In this document: one piece after another, positions 17,826-28,537 of the stretch
Layout: every line of letters starts with the position of its first letter
Position numbering within the stretch: position 1 is the first letter of the stretch
Assembly (NCBI GenBank): GCA_009363875.1
Contig: CM018698.1
Span: forward strand, 61,053,439-61,117,438
Reading direction: 5' to 3'
Source of the DNA: Mikania micrantha
Taxonomy: Eukaryota; Streptophyta; Magnoliopsida; Asterales; Asteraceae
Length of the DNA stretch: 64,000 nt
The notes under the pieces: model-generated
Told to the model about the DNA's origin: nothing
Seen by the model: the letters and a program-made list of their open reading frames with translations, nothing else
Databases searched by the model: none
Program-made: the position numbers and the translations under genes

Positions 17826-18689
17826 GGTGGTGTATGTTTTTTCAAAGCCAAAACATTTGCAGTCTGCGGACCACATCTGCAGACCTTTTTTGTAGAAGAG
17901 TTGGCCAAAACCTCTTAAGTCTTTTAAAAGAAGATTGTTTTTTAACGTCTGCGAATGAATCAACCAATTCTCACACAATCAAACCAATGTTAAAAGATAC
18001 AAAACAAACACATGTGAAACCATTTTACAGAGTAATCAAACACGTGTTCAAAATCGCACACCTAAACCAAAGTCAAAATCCATTGTCAAAAATCAAAATC
18101 GAACACCTAAACCAATGTTCAAAATCCATTGTTCAAAATCCATTTTACAGAGTAATCAACACCTGTGGGTGGCCAATGGACCTGTAGAGGGAACCGGCGG
18201 TCGTGAAGGCTGTGGAGGTGAACGGCGGTCGTGAAGGCTGTGGAGGATGGGGGCTGAGGTCGTGGTGGTCGCTGCTGTGGAGGATGGGGGTTGAGGCACC
18301 GATGGTGGAGTTGAACGGTGGTGGAGTTGCGGTCGTGAGGAGTCGATCGGTGGTGGAGTTGCGGCCGGTGGAGGTGCGGTTGTGGAGAGTCGATCAATGG
18401 TAGAGTTGCAGCCATGGATTCCAAAACCTAAAATTGTGAAAGCTGTAATGGGGGATTGTGAGGTCCGGAAAATGGAATATGGAAACCGAAACATCAGTGG
18501 TAATGAATAAACACAGGAAGAGGTAAGAAGAGGAGAGGAAGAGGTATGTCTATGTCTGCGCGAATAACCCGACCCGAGCAACCCGAAACCCGAGGAACCA
18601 ACCTGAACGACACCCCTAGCGCAGACGAACGACACCCCTAGCGCAGACAAACGAGGCCCAGAAGCTTTTTGAAAAAAACGAACACCCCC
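17826..18689. mobile_element. PIF/Harbinger-like non-autonomous element (864 bp)
   Basis: Ends are imperfect inverted repeats: GGTGGTGTATGTTTTTTC on the left, and GGGGGTGTTCGTTTTTTTC read in from the right, both followed by CAAA. The flanking target is TTA on both sides (17823-17825 and 18690-18692). Removing the element restores the gypsy integrase order HDQ...KWS. Inside is a GC-rich block (18180-18410) that repeats GGTCGTGAAGGCTGTGGAGG and similar units, and a 21-base direct repeat, AACGACACCCCTAGCGCAGA plus C, near 18605 and 18628. No transposase motif is seen. Confidence 0.68.
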
Positions 18690-18692
18690 TTA

Positions 18693-19140
18693 GTAGGTTT
18701 GATCATGAGCAAAGCAACGAAAGGAAGCCTCCAAACATCTATTAACCACCTCTGTTTGGTTATCCGTGTGTGGATGATAACTCGTCTTGAGTTTAGTTTG
18801 ACACAATTGAAATAGTTCCTACTAGAAGTTGCGAAGAAAGATCACATAACAATCCGAAATAACAGAACGTGGAAAACCGTGGAGACGGACAATATCTTTG
18901 CAAAATAAGGCAGCAACCCCTGTAGCGGTTTAGCTGTAAACAAATGAGAAAGGGCAAGGGAATGAGCTTGCTTAGTCTGCCCACAATGACGGGAATAGTG
19001 TCATGCTTGTTTGGATGGAGGTAGGCCTGTGATAAAATAGGAGAAATGTCTTCCCAAATTTGGTTGGGAATAGGGAGTGGTTGGAGCAAACCGGCTAGCA
19101 AGAGGGTCTCGTATTTGTGTTGTTGGCAGGTGAGGCAATT
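18693..19140 (-). pseudogene. gypsy 1 integrase, proximal core part
   Basis: Minus strand fragments: GLLQPLPIPNQIWEDIS at the start of the core, and near the other end TKLKTSYHPHTDNQTEVVNR followed by CLEASFRCFAHDQ, the conserved catalytic-glutamate region. Between them the frame is scrambled. It continues the zinc-finger part at 19141-19250. Confidence 0.75.
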
Positions 19141-21309
19141 CTAAACAAAAGTCCGAGCATCTTGTTTCATTTGGGGCCAGAAATAATGGGATGATACACG
19201 CTTGAGGGTTTTTAAAAACCCACCGTGACCAGCTATCGGGGTGGCATGGGCTTCATGTAAGATTCTTTCTCTTAAATTTGGATAGTCTGGAATCACGATC
19301 CTCTCTCTATAGAAGAAAACGTGTCCAACCATAGAAAAATCAGGAAATGAAGAGGGCTTAGTGAGGATCTCCTGCATAATGTTGCTCGTATAAGGATCAA
19401 TTTTTAATCCTTCCTGAACTTCAGAAACCTCCAAACAGTAAGGGATTGTTAGTGTAAACAGGTCCACTGTTCCAGGTCTTCGCGATAGAGCATCGGCTCC
19501 CTTGTTCTCTTTTCCCTGTCGGTGAATAATGGAAAAATCATATGGCATCAGCTTCAGTAACATTTGTTGCTGTTCAATTGTTGTAAATTGTAACCCTCTG
19601 TTCTAGCAAAAACTTTAAGGTATAATGATTGGTTTTGATAAAAAAATGTCGGCCAAGTAAATAATGACTCCACTTCTGAACTGCTAATACCAATGCAAGT
19701 AACTCCTGATCATATGCTGATTTAAAACGATTAGATGGTGAAAAACCTTTACTGAAATAAGTGACCGAATGATCTTCTTGAGTCAATGTAATGCCTACCT
19801 CATCGGATGACGCATCACATTCAATGGAAAAAGGTGACGTGAAATGAGGAAGACGAATAACAGGTGCTGACACCAATGCTTGTTTAAGTGTGTTGAAAGC
19901 AGCAAGGCCTGTATCATTCCACTTGAATTCTTCCTTTTTGGTGGGGGCTGTAAGTGGTCAGCCGACCAGCCCGTAATTTGTTACAAACAGTCGATAGTAC
20001 CCCATTAAACCCAAGAACCCTCTTACCTCTTTCACGTTTTTGGGTATCGGCCAAGCAAATACAACAACAATCTTCTCTTGATCCACTTTTACACCCTCTC
20101 TAGTTACCACATGTCCTAAAAAGAGAACATGGGATTGGCCAAAACAACATTTAGAATATTTAGCAAAAAACTGTTGGCTGTGGAGAAGCTCCAAGATAGT
20201 GTGTAAGTGCTGCCAGTGAAGATCCATATTTTTGCTATATATCATAATATCATCAAAAAATACCAGTACAAAGCGGCGTAAATATGTACGAAACAGGTCG
20301 TTCATGTTTGCTTGGAATGTGGATGGGGCGTTAGTTAACCTGAACCGCATCACCTTGAACTCACAGTGGGCCGAATGAGTTCGAAAGGCCGCTTTCTCAA
20401 TATCGGTTGGGTTAACACGAATTTGATAATATCCGGAACGTAGGTCTAATTTTGAAAAAACCATAACTCCATATAGTTCATCCAATAATTCACCAATATG
20501 GGTGTAGGATATTTATCATTAACAGTAACACGATTTAAGGCTCAATAATCAACACACATGCGCCATGTGTTATCCTTCTTTTTTACCAGGAGAACCAGAC
20601 TTGAGAACGAGCTAGTGCTGTGTTGTATAAAACCAGCACTTAAAAGTTCCTCTACCTGTCTCTCAATTTCATTTTTTTGAAAGTGAAGATACCTATAGGT
20701 CGGATATTTGGTGGTAATGTGTTTGGGATAAGCGGAATGGAATGAAAGTGAGGGCGAAAAGGGGGAAGTAGAGTGGGTTCTTGACATACCTTATGGAACT
20801 CCTCAAATAGTGGCTGTAAAAATGAAGGTACCTCTTGTTCTTCTTCGGGTTCAGCACAAAGATGCTGAAAAGATTGCTGATTTGTGAGTTCCTGAAGCCA
20901 TTCCTTGTAACTTTTACTTCTTCCCATTGTTGGAAAAAATAAGGTACATTTCATTCCAATTAGCTTGCACCGTGTTTAAGGAAGCGAGCCATTGTATGCC
21001 TAGCACAACATCTGCTCCCCTAATTGAGAAGGGGTAACAGTCGGGTAATTTTAATTCAGTGAGCTGTAATGAAATATCCCTACACACCCTATTACATCTG
21101 ATAATGTCTCCATTCCCAATTTGTACCCCAAAAGGAGTGACTAATCGAGTAGTAAATTTAAATTCTTGGACCAAGTTATCTGATATAAAATAGTTATTAG
21201 AACCACTATCTACTAAATTAAGGACTTCAGCATAATTAATAGTACCATGGAGTTTCATAGTGGTGATTTGTGATTTACCCAAGATAGCATGTAAACTGAT
21301 CTCTGCCAT
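19141..21309 (-). pseudogene. gypsy 1 protease, reverse transcriptase, RNase H, integrase start
   Basis: Minus-strand blocks in order. Protease (21309-20914) with LNLVDSGSNNYFISDNLVQE. RT start (20787-20542) with SAGFIQHSTSSFSSLVLLVK and WRMCVDY. RT core (20485-19958) with VFSKLDLRSGYYQIRV, the catalytic FFDD in LVFFDDIMIYSKN, and RGFLGLMGYYRLF. RNase H (19876-19574) with IECDASSDEVGITL and FSPSNRFKSAYDQELLALVL. Then 19563-19141 with KGADALSRRPG and the H2C2 zinc-finger region HATPIAGHGGFLKTLKRVSS. At least four frame changes separate the blocks, so the copy is dead. Motif wording is typical of chromoviruses. Confidence 0.87.
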
Positions 21310-21409
21310 GTCATCTGAATTGCTTGCAGCTTCTTCGTCAACTAGAGAGACCTGATCTGTTTCATCACTTCCCTCAGCCTCTAGTAGCTTAAATGTGCCA
21401 GCCTAGTAG

Positions 21410-22046
21410 CTTAAATGTGCCAGCCTTGAATCGATGTCCGGCTCCGTATTTGTCTCCACAACGGAAGCATTCTCCTCAGAGAAATCGGTTCTGTTTTTCT
21501 GTATCAGAAATTTAATTAATCGTTATGTTCTATAATATTTAACAGTTATTTGAAATTATATATTCTATTCATGGAGTGATGATAGGATTGATAGGATTTG
21601 TGATTTTGTTGTTAGAATACGGGTTTGTTCCTTTACTGGAACGATTGTGCCCCAATTTTGCTTCGAATTCTAATGCTAAACTCATAGCATTATAAATTGT
21701 TAGGGGTTTATGGATGCAGACATCAGCCTTCAACTCTTCTTTCAACCCGTTTAAAAATACACCCTACAAGCAATGATCAGGCCAGTTTGACAACTCTTGT
21801 CGATTTTCTTGAACGGGGTGTTGGTTTGCTTGATGCCACAAAGATATTCGTCTGGATTCTGCCGGCTCAATTTTTTTTTTGTAGTATACTGACCAATTCT
21901 TCCCAGAAGGTGATGGATCTTTCTATAAATATCCATGAATATAGGTCTAAAGCATTGCCTTCAAGGTGCATTGTTGCAATATCGACCTTCTCATCCTCTG
22001 GTGTTTGATGATAGCGGAAGTATTTTTCTGCCTTAACCACCCTATT
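21410..22046 (-). pseudogene. gypsy 1 gag fragment
   Basis: Minus strand: RVVKAEKYFRYHQTPEDEKV and LEGNALDLYSW (22046-21900), then FLNGLKEELKADVCIHKPLT and MSLALEFEAKLG (21780-21650), then one zinc knuckle, CFRCGDKYGAGH (about 21440-21470). This is the retrotransposon gag (PF03732-type) plus nucleic-acid-binding knuckle. Frame changes separate the parts. A 24-bp tandem duplication (CTAGTAGCTTAAATGTGCCA and 4 more bases) lies at about 21380-21425. Confidence 0.75.
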
Positions 22047-22327
22047 CAAGAGGGGCTACTCTCCCATTACAAAGAAAATAGAATTAATTCAAGACAAGCA
22101 AAAGAGATGGTTCTATTACTTTTATTCCACCGACTGCCTGGAAATTTTCCTATTATTTCAGCCTTTGAAATAGTTGCCTAAATTAAGTATTGCTTTCATT
22201 GTGTACTTAGATTTAGGGTTCAATTTGGAATCCCATCAAAAATTCTAAATGCTCCTTTGATTCTTCCATTGCCATTTGTTTTTTATTTTTCTTTCTTCTT
22301 TAATATACTGTTGTTGGGTTCTTATCA

Positions 22328-24190
22328 CTTGTCTATAAATTATGCTATTACCTGTTAGAACGGTGTCATCAACATATATAATGAAGTAATATATGATGGA
22401 GTCTTCGTTGTAAATAAAGAGTGAGGGGTCAACCAAATATTATTAAAACCGTGTTAACTAAGAACTGAGTGAGCTTAATGTGCCAACATTAGGTGCTTGT
22501 TTAAGACAATATCGTGATTTTCGTAAGCGTTAAAATGTGATTAGTATATTGGGGTAGGTTGCACCATATAGACCTCATGGAGAGTGCCATGGAGAAAGAC
22601 ATTGTTGACATCTAGTTGGTGGAGGGTGCAATGGACATAATGAGACAGATGGTGACGGGACTGAATGTTTTAAAATAACTCCCGTATTGTTGATGAAAAC
22701 CTTTGGCGACAGGATGTGCTTTGTATTTGTGTATGGAGTCATCGGGAAACCATTTGACTTGAAAAACCCATTTACATCCAATGGTATGTTTAGATGTATG
22801 TGGAACCCAAGTCCTATAGTAAAGTAAGGCATTGCATTCGGTATCCATGGCGGAGTGTCATTTGAGATATTTTACAGTCGAGTATGGGTTGTTGGTTCAA
22901 GGGAAGGATGGGATGCAGGTTGGTTTTATTTACAAGATTATTGTTGAAGTATTTTGGGTTTGGTTTGTGCTAGCAGGGTGGAGGAGAGTTAGAAGGGGAG
23001 GGTGTTGATGTTGTCGAGTTGGGCATAGGAGAAACAGTGGTGTGGAAGGGGATTGGATAATAGATAACAGGGGGAGAGGGGAGGATGGTGGAGTGTAGAC
23101 AGTGGGGAGGGGTATTAGAGGAGGTGTGTTGGGTTGGAGCATGAGAGTGAGAGGTGGTAAAAAGTCGGGTGATAGATTTTGGGCGGTAAAGGGGTGTGGG
23201 ATGAGTGGGCTGGGGGTACGTGAAGTTGGATTTGGTTGAGTGATGATTATTAAAGATGAAATGGCATCAGGAGTGGTATTGTTATTCGGTTAGTCATTTG
23301 GTTATGGTGTTGTAATGGTAGGGGTAGTAGGAACAAGTCATGAAGTTGAAAGCAGATTTTATGAGGGTATATTGAGAAAATTATCAACTGTGGGAGAGTC
23401 ATGAACAGTAGAGGATTGGTAAAGGAAGTCTTGTTTAACTAATTGAACATGATGTGAGAGATAAAGGTGATGAGCATGAGGATCGTAACATTTATAGGCG
23501 GAGTTTGACAAGGAGTTAACTAAGGAAGATAAGGTGGAACGAAGTTGAAATTTAGAGGTCATCGGGATAGATGTAGATAGCCATGAATTTCATCTGATAC
23601 CCAAATGGTTTCAATTTGGTGTAGGAAGGAGTGTTATATAGAAATGTGAAAGGACATTTGAAGTCAAATATAGGTGTTGGTAGTCAATTTATGATATAAC
23701 TGCTGTTTGGAATGCATGGGACCAAAAATGAGTGGGAGATTAGCATAGGGTCGAGGTATTTAGCTGGGATTTTGGCATCAACGCAGATGAATTGATCCAG
23801 ATCATGACGGATGAGTATTGATTGTACCTGTTTCCGCTAGATAGGGAAGTTATCGGAGGCCAATTTGATTGGAAAATGCATGATAGCGGGATTGGAACAA
23901 CAAATGCCATGAGAATAAACATGGTTGAGAAGAAAGAAGAAAAAAATTGTATGACTGGATTGTGATCTCAAAGGAGCCTTGTGTTGGGATCTGATACCAG
24001 ATACGATTAGTTGGCAGATTTGGGAAAAGGATTCCTGACTTATTACTCACATAGGAATATATACACGTGATTTACAATTGGGAAGGAGAAAATTAACGCT
24101 ACAATTTAGGAATGTAACAACTATTACAACATAAAAGGAAAGGTCAATATAATTAAAATATTGATTTGACTTTGACTTCTTGATTGCTTG
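22328..24190 (-). pseudogene. Copia D remnant with 5' LTR side
   Basis: Minus-strand Copia wreck. From right to left: an LTR-like end with a primer-binding site (TGGTATCAGATCCC in sense, at about 23990), then a gag start (KLASDNFPI, IRHDLDQFICVDAKIPAKY), a jump to the end of integrase (SAYKCYDPHAHHLYLSHHV), and pieces of RT (GCKWVFQVKWFPDDSIHKYK, and YVDDTVLTGNS near 22370). Protease and most of integrase are deleted. The gypsy 1 5' LTR begins exactly where the RT stops at 22327, so the remaining RT, RNase H and 3' LTR have been lost or replaced. Confidence 0.72.
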
Positions 24191-24551
24191 ATATTTGTAA
24201 TACTCAGCTTGTTTTTTCTTTGTGGAAGTTCATTGTTCTTAGCATATTGTTTTCGATCACTACCATCATATTTTACACCCACATTAGCCACTGCATTAGG
24301 GGTGTGCTGTATATATTAACCTCTTTGGTCAATGTATCAACTGTTAATACAATTTATGCCACAGTTTTTAATGTTCAAACTAATATGCACTCCTTCCCCT
24401 TTTCTTAGTATATGAACAGAGCAGTTTCTGTTGATCTTTTTATGCAATAAAAATTGAGGATTCTTGTTAATACAACATGAGACTAAAAAATCCTATTTAA
24501 AGTCTAAATGTGGCTTTCTCTAGGTCAAGCTTCATCTTTTGGTATATACAG
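24191..24551 (+). other. end of intron 4 of the coiled-coil gene
   Basis: AT-rich intron DNA without a recognisable element. It ends with the acceptor TATATACAG used by exon 5. Confidence 0.5.
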
Positions 24552-26702
24552 GAATCTACTTGTGAAATGAGAAGATCCATTGAATTCAGAGATAGAAAGA
24601 TTGCCATTCTTTCTGAGAAAATAAATGCTCATCTTTTATTCTTGAACTCAATACGGAAAGAGGCATCATCTGTCAAACAAGTAGTGGATAATGTACAACT
24701 TCTTGTTGATGAGAAAGAGGAAGCAGGCATGTTTTGTTCTAATTTTGTATTCTTTTTATTACATTCAGGATCAACTGCATATATCACCAACTAATAATAT
24801 TGCATCACTGATAGAATCTCTTTATTCTCTCAGTGGCCCATTTAAAAATACAAATGGATAAAGTATGTGAACTTGAGAGCTTACTCATTGGTAACGCAGT
24901 TGTTTCAATATATTATATTTCATTACCATCATGCTTGCCATGCTTTTAGGCACCATACTGGATTATCAATATTATCTGCAATGTAATGTGGTCGGTGGGT
25001 TTGTGGTTGAAAATTATAAGTATTCATAAGTCACAAAATATATTAAATCACTATATCAGGTGGTCAAGAATGTGCCCATTTATCATAAGATATCAACAAT
25101 AGAGGGTCTGTTTTTATTCTGTGTTCTGCAGAAAAAAACAATGACCTCGAAGCAAAAATGAGAAGTAACAAGAATGAGTTCCGTAGAAAGGATAGGGTGA
25201 TTGTAGAGCTCCAGACACAGCTGGAGACGGCCAAAAAAAAAGACCAATGCCATTTAAAAATAGAGGAGATATCCATATCATCTTATTTGTAGATGTTTAC
25301 TAGTTTACAAAACCTGATTAATGCACTTAGCTACTAATCAGTATTCAATAATGTCAATTTACCTTAACCGATCTTACCTTCAGGAATCTGTACTAATGAA
25401 AGAGCGGACCATTGAGACTTTAATTTCAGAGAACAAAGTATGCACTAAATGCTGTTTAGTCTCTGTTATTTTTCTAAAGTTTCTCTCATTTTTATTTTCC
25501 TAAAATACCTTTCTAAAAAGTCTGTCACTTTTCTTTTCTTAAAATTATTAGGCCTTGCGTTCTGAACTAGGGATGTTGGAAGTTTCTTTTAAAGTCATTC
25601 AAGAAACTATGACACGTATGGATGAAGAGGTCAGAGAATTGTACCTATTTCTTTCTGATATTCACTTGATTTTTTATGTTACTACAATATTATTGACCTT
25701 TTAGCAGTCTACCTTGACTTGTTTAACAAATGTTTTCTTGATGCAGGACAGAATTGCTTGCTCCTTAATCTTGGCAAACCAAGAAAGAGATGCAGCAGAA
25801 AAAATTAGGGAAGATGGCAGGTGGGGTTTAAGACAAAACCATTCATAAACATCTGGACAAAAACATGATGATATCTCATGGTATCATGTAAAAGATACAA
25901 ACTGAATATGCTTATAAATGAACTGTCATGGAAGTAAAGGATAAGGCAAAGCATTATGGTTATGTTTCATCATTTGGTTTTTTCTAGTAGTTCTTTTCAT
26001 CCAGTTAACCGATCATTGGAAAAAGCAGGATGAATCATGATATTGAGAATTACAAAGCAAATTTTCATCACAAGGCTTCCAGGGCAATTGTTTCAGAAAT
26101 TGCAGGCATATTTCTTTTTTATTTGTCCTTTTCATATTGATGAAGGTGCAAAATCTGTGATTTTTTTTCTTGCTAAATGCAGATTCGCCATGTAAGGAGC
26201 ATACTCATATTGCAATTCACTTGAGGGAGAACAACAAAACTCACTCTTGTGTATCAGAGGCAAGCTGAACACCAACATTCCCTTCTATTAACTGTACACT
26301 ATCTTTGGATCCATGATTAAGAATATTTATAAAAGGAGACTAAATTCTATATTGGTACAAATGCAGTCCACTTTTTCCCCTTCAAGTTCAGTGCATTTTG
26401 AATCTCAGCCTGCAGCAAATGCTATAAATGTGCCTGCCACTGAAGATAAGGTATGAAAGTCTTGGCCCTTTTTGATGACAGAAAATTAAAACAAGAGAGA
26501 AGAAGCAAAAGGGAACTATTTGTTATTATAATTACTATATTATTATTATTGTTATTGTTATTTTTATCATTTAATACTTTTATATCTCTGTGAAACTGCA
26601 AGTTTGTTCTTTTTTTTTTTGGTTGTTGCACATGATAACTGCAACACTTGTATACAACAGCTAGATTCTGAATGCTCAACTACACAGGCAGGAGCATCTT
26701 GA
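24552..26702 (+). CDS. coiled-coil protein gene, exons 5-14
   Basis: Exons: 24552-24726, 24834-24890, 25132-25268, 25378-25437, 25552-25629, 25747-25820, 26029-26105, 26183-26259, 26367-26450, 26661-26702 (stop TGA). All phases fit and give one open frame, including RKIAILSEKINAHLLF, NEFRRKDRVIVELQTQLE, LQESVLMKERTIETLISENK and ALRSELGMLEVSFKVIQETM. The protein is mostly E/K/L-rich coiled coil, then a polar tail (STFSPSSSVHFESQPAANAI). Introns after exons 5, 11 and 12 use GC donors (AG|GCATGT, AG|GCATAT, AG|GCAAGC). The intron after exon 7 is AT-AC type (ATATCC ... AC). With exons 1-4 the protein is about 420 residues. No catalytic motif or membrane segment is evident. An alternative last exon may be 26907-27014. 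Confidence 0.75.
25269..25377 (+). other. AT-AC (U12-type) intron of the coiled-coil gene
   Basis: 109-bp intron. The donor is GAG|ATATCCAT (U12 consensus ATATCCTT, one mismatch at +7). A branch site CCTTAAC lies at 25362-25368, its A 10 bases before the 3' end, and the 3' end is TTAC|CTT. Joining here gives KIEE + LQESVLMK in phase 0 with no stop. A GT-AG alternative (donor at 25290, acceptor at 25383) leaves the frame wrong. Confidence 0.78.
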
Positions 26703-27499
26703 TAAAAGAAAATTCATTAAACGGTAACAATTTCCGTTCAAATGCTTAGTATTATAATTGGTATCTGATGGTATCTGAAGATATTTATTGTCTGAGCTAT
26801 TGGCTTTTAGGATATGTCAAGTACCTATTTTTAATATTATATAATTTGTTTAGCAATATGTTAAATGGGCATTAACCCTCATTTGCTACTTGTGGTTGGA
26901 TTGTAGGTATATAAATCAACTATTCATGGAGATGGAACTAGACGAAAAAGAGTGTCGTCTAAGCCTCGTTTAGTGCTTGTATTGAGTGGTATTAATTTGG
27001 CTGATTTTCTTTAATCATTTTCTCGTTTAAAGACACTTTCCTATGTTGCAGCAAGTAATCATGGAGAAAAAAATCAATCCATAACTGTATTATGATGTTA
27101 ATGACTTCAAAACTACAATGAATTCACGAAATATTCCCATCCTACATTAGTTAGTGGTTGTGTTTGCCTAGTCGTTGCTAATGCCTTATTAATGGCCCAT
27201 CATACGTGTCTAATGGTTTGTATTTTTTAACATTTTACAAGTGAAGTGCATGACTAAAGCTTCATATACCATATGGCTAGAGGTGTAATGTTGTGTGACA
27301 CGTTTATCAAAGTATAACGTACATAAAAATAACTACTTAGAGATTTTCTCTAATATAGTTATTAGGCCATCTTGGCCATTTGTTTCCGAAGTGCTCTTTT
27401 AGTTGGATTTCTTTTCAAGTTCATATAAACTTACAAGGTCACATCAACAAAAATTATGATCAAGTTTTGTTTTATTTTTACAAGTAGATGAGAGAATAT
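26703..27499 (+). other. 3' flank of the coiled-coil gene, possible extra exon 26907-27014
   Basis: Mostly AT-rich. At 26907-27014, after the acceptor GGATTGTAG, 35 codons read VYKSTIHGDGTRRKRVSSKP and then RLVLVLSGINLADFL, ending TAA. It would fit in phase only if exon 14 were cut at CAG|GCAGGA (26687), a GC donor. This is an alternative C-terminus, not the preferred model. From 27015 to the Copia C LTR nothing else is seen. Confidence 0.35.
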
Positions 27500-27784
27500 A
27501 TGTCTATTAGACAACTAATATACATTTACTTATAGTATAGAGATTATTTGTGTAAATCTATTTTTCTATATATTCCTTCCTTGTAATCGTTTCCTAATGA
27601 TATAATACAACAATTATCACGATTATTATGGTATCACAGCCAGGGTTCCTTAAACCCTAAAACTGCCGCTGCAGTTGGAACTCACCATCATCGGTGATCA
27701 CAATCAGCCGGAGCATCATCAGCGATCACTGGAAATCAACAACCTTCACTCTTTTTTTTTTCTTTTCTTTTCCTCGCCATTCCT

Positions 27785-28535
27785 ATGGCTCTCCTTGCAC
27801 CCTTCTCCACCACCGTTAAAACCAGCCACAACTCCCACAAGTTTGGCTTTACCCTCTCTCCCACCAACTATGGCTTCTGGAAAGCCATGATCAAACCCTT
27901 TCTTGTGACAAACGGTCTATTTGGCTACATTGATGGAACCATCCCCTGTCCGTCACCCACCATTCCACATGTCACCGACAAAGACGAACCTACTGCTAAC
28001 CCTAATCATACTGCGTGGGTCTGTAATGATGCACACGTTCGTAGCCTCCTTACTTCCACGATTTATGAGGCCTCTTTTCAACATGTGCAAGGGGAAACTT
28101 CACGTGATTTATGGTTGTCTCTTGAACGGGCATATGAACCTACTTCCTTCTCACGTGTTTCAACAATCAAAACACAGCTCTTGCGCATATCCATGCAAGG
28201 TGACGAATCTGCAACAACATATTTAAATCGGGCTCAATCACTCTATGATTCTCTTGCTAATCTTCGCCATCCAATGCCTGAATATGATTTGGTGATGCTC
28301 GTGATTTCTGGATTGCGTGACGAATACAACGGTCTCAAAAACAACTCTGCTCACAAGACAATTTGCCACACCCTTCTCTGAACTCCACGCCCTTCTCTCT
28401 GATCACGATTACATGATCAAGAAATCCCACCCAGAACTGTCACAAGCTCAGGCCTTTGCCACGGTTTCATCCAGCCGTACTCCTTCCACCAGCCCATCAT
28501 CAGTTCCTTCTGACACCATCCAACAGTTACAATAG
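27785..28535 (+). CDS. Copia C gag N-terminal part, frameshifted
   Basis: Starts MALLAPFSTTVKTSHNSHKF and follows the same plan as Copia B gag: LSPTNYGFWKAMIKPFLV, GYIDGTIPCPSP, FQHVQGETSRDLWLSLERAY, ISGLRDEYNGLK. One base is lost near 28340-28350, and the sequence goes on in the next frame as TTLLTRQFATPFSELHALLS until a stop after SDTIQQLQ at 28535. Copia B has no stop at the corresponding site, so this stop is a point mutation. Gag would coat element RNA; this copy cannot make it whole. Confidence 0.87.
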
Positions 28536-28537
28536 CT

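Larger units (their letters stand above)
15317..22327 (-). mobile_element. Ty3/gypsy chromovirus (gypsy 1), degraded and interrupted
   Basis: Minus-strand element of about 7 kb. LTRs of about 280 bp are at 15317-15600 (3') and 22047-22327 (5'), starting TGATAAGAACCC on the element strand; they differ at many sites and by small indels, so the element is older than Copia B. Gag to chromodomain order is recognisable but frames are broken many times. The 5' LTR joins gag directly at the NRVVKAEKYF motif, so the primer-binding site and gag start have been deleted. A plastid DNA insertion (about 16000-17474) and a PIF-like element (17826-18689) split the integrase. The whole complex lies in intron 4 of the coiled-coil gene. 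Confidence 0.85.

Noticed and set aside
26907..27014. Additional last exon of the coiled-coil gene
   Set aside because: Needs a fourth GC donor inside exon 14; the stop at 26702 is simpler. Kept only as an alternative.
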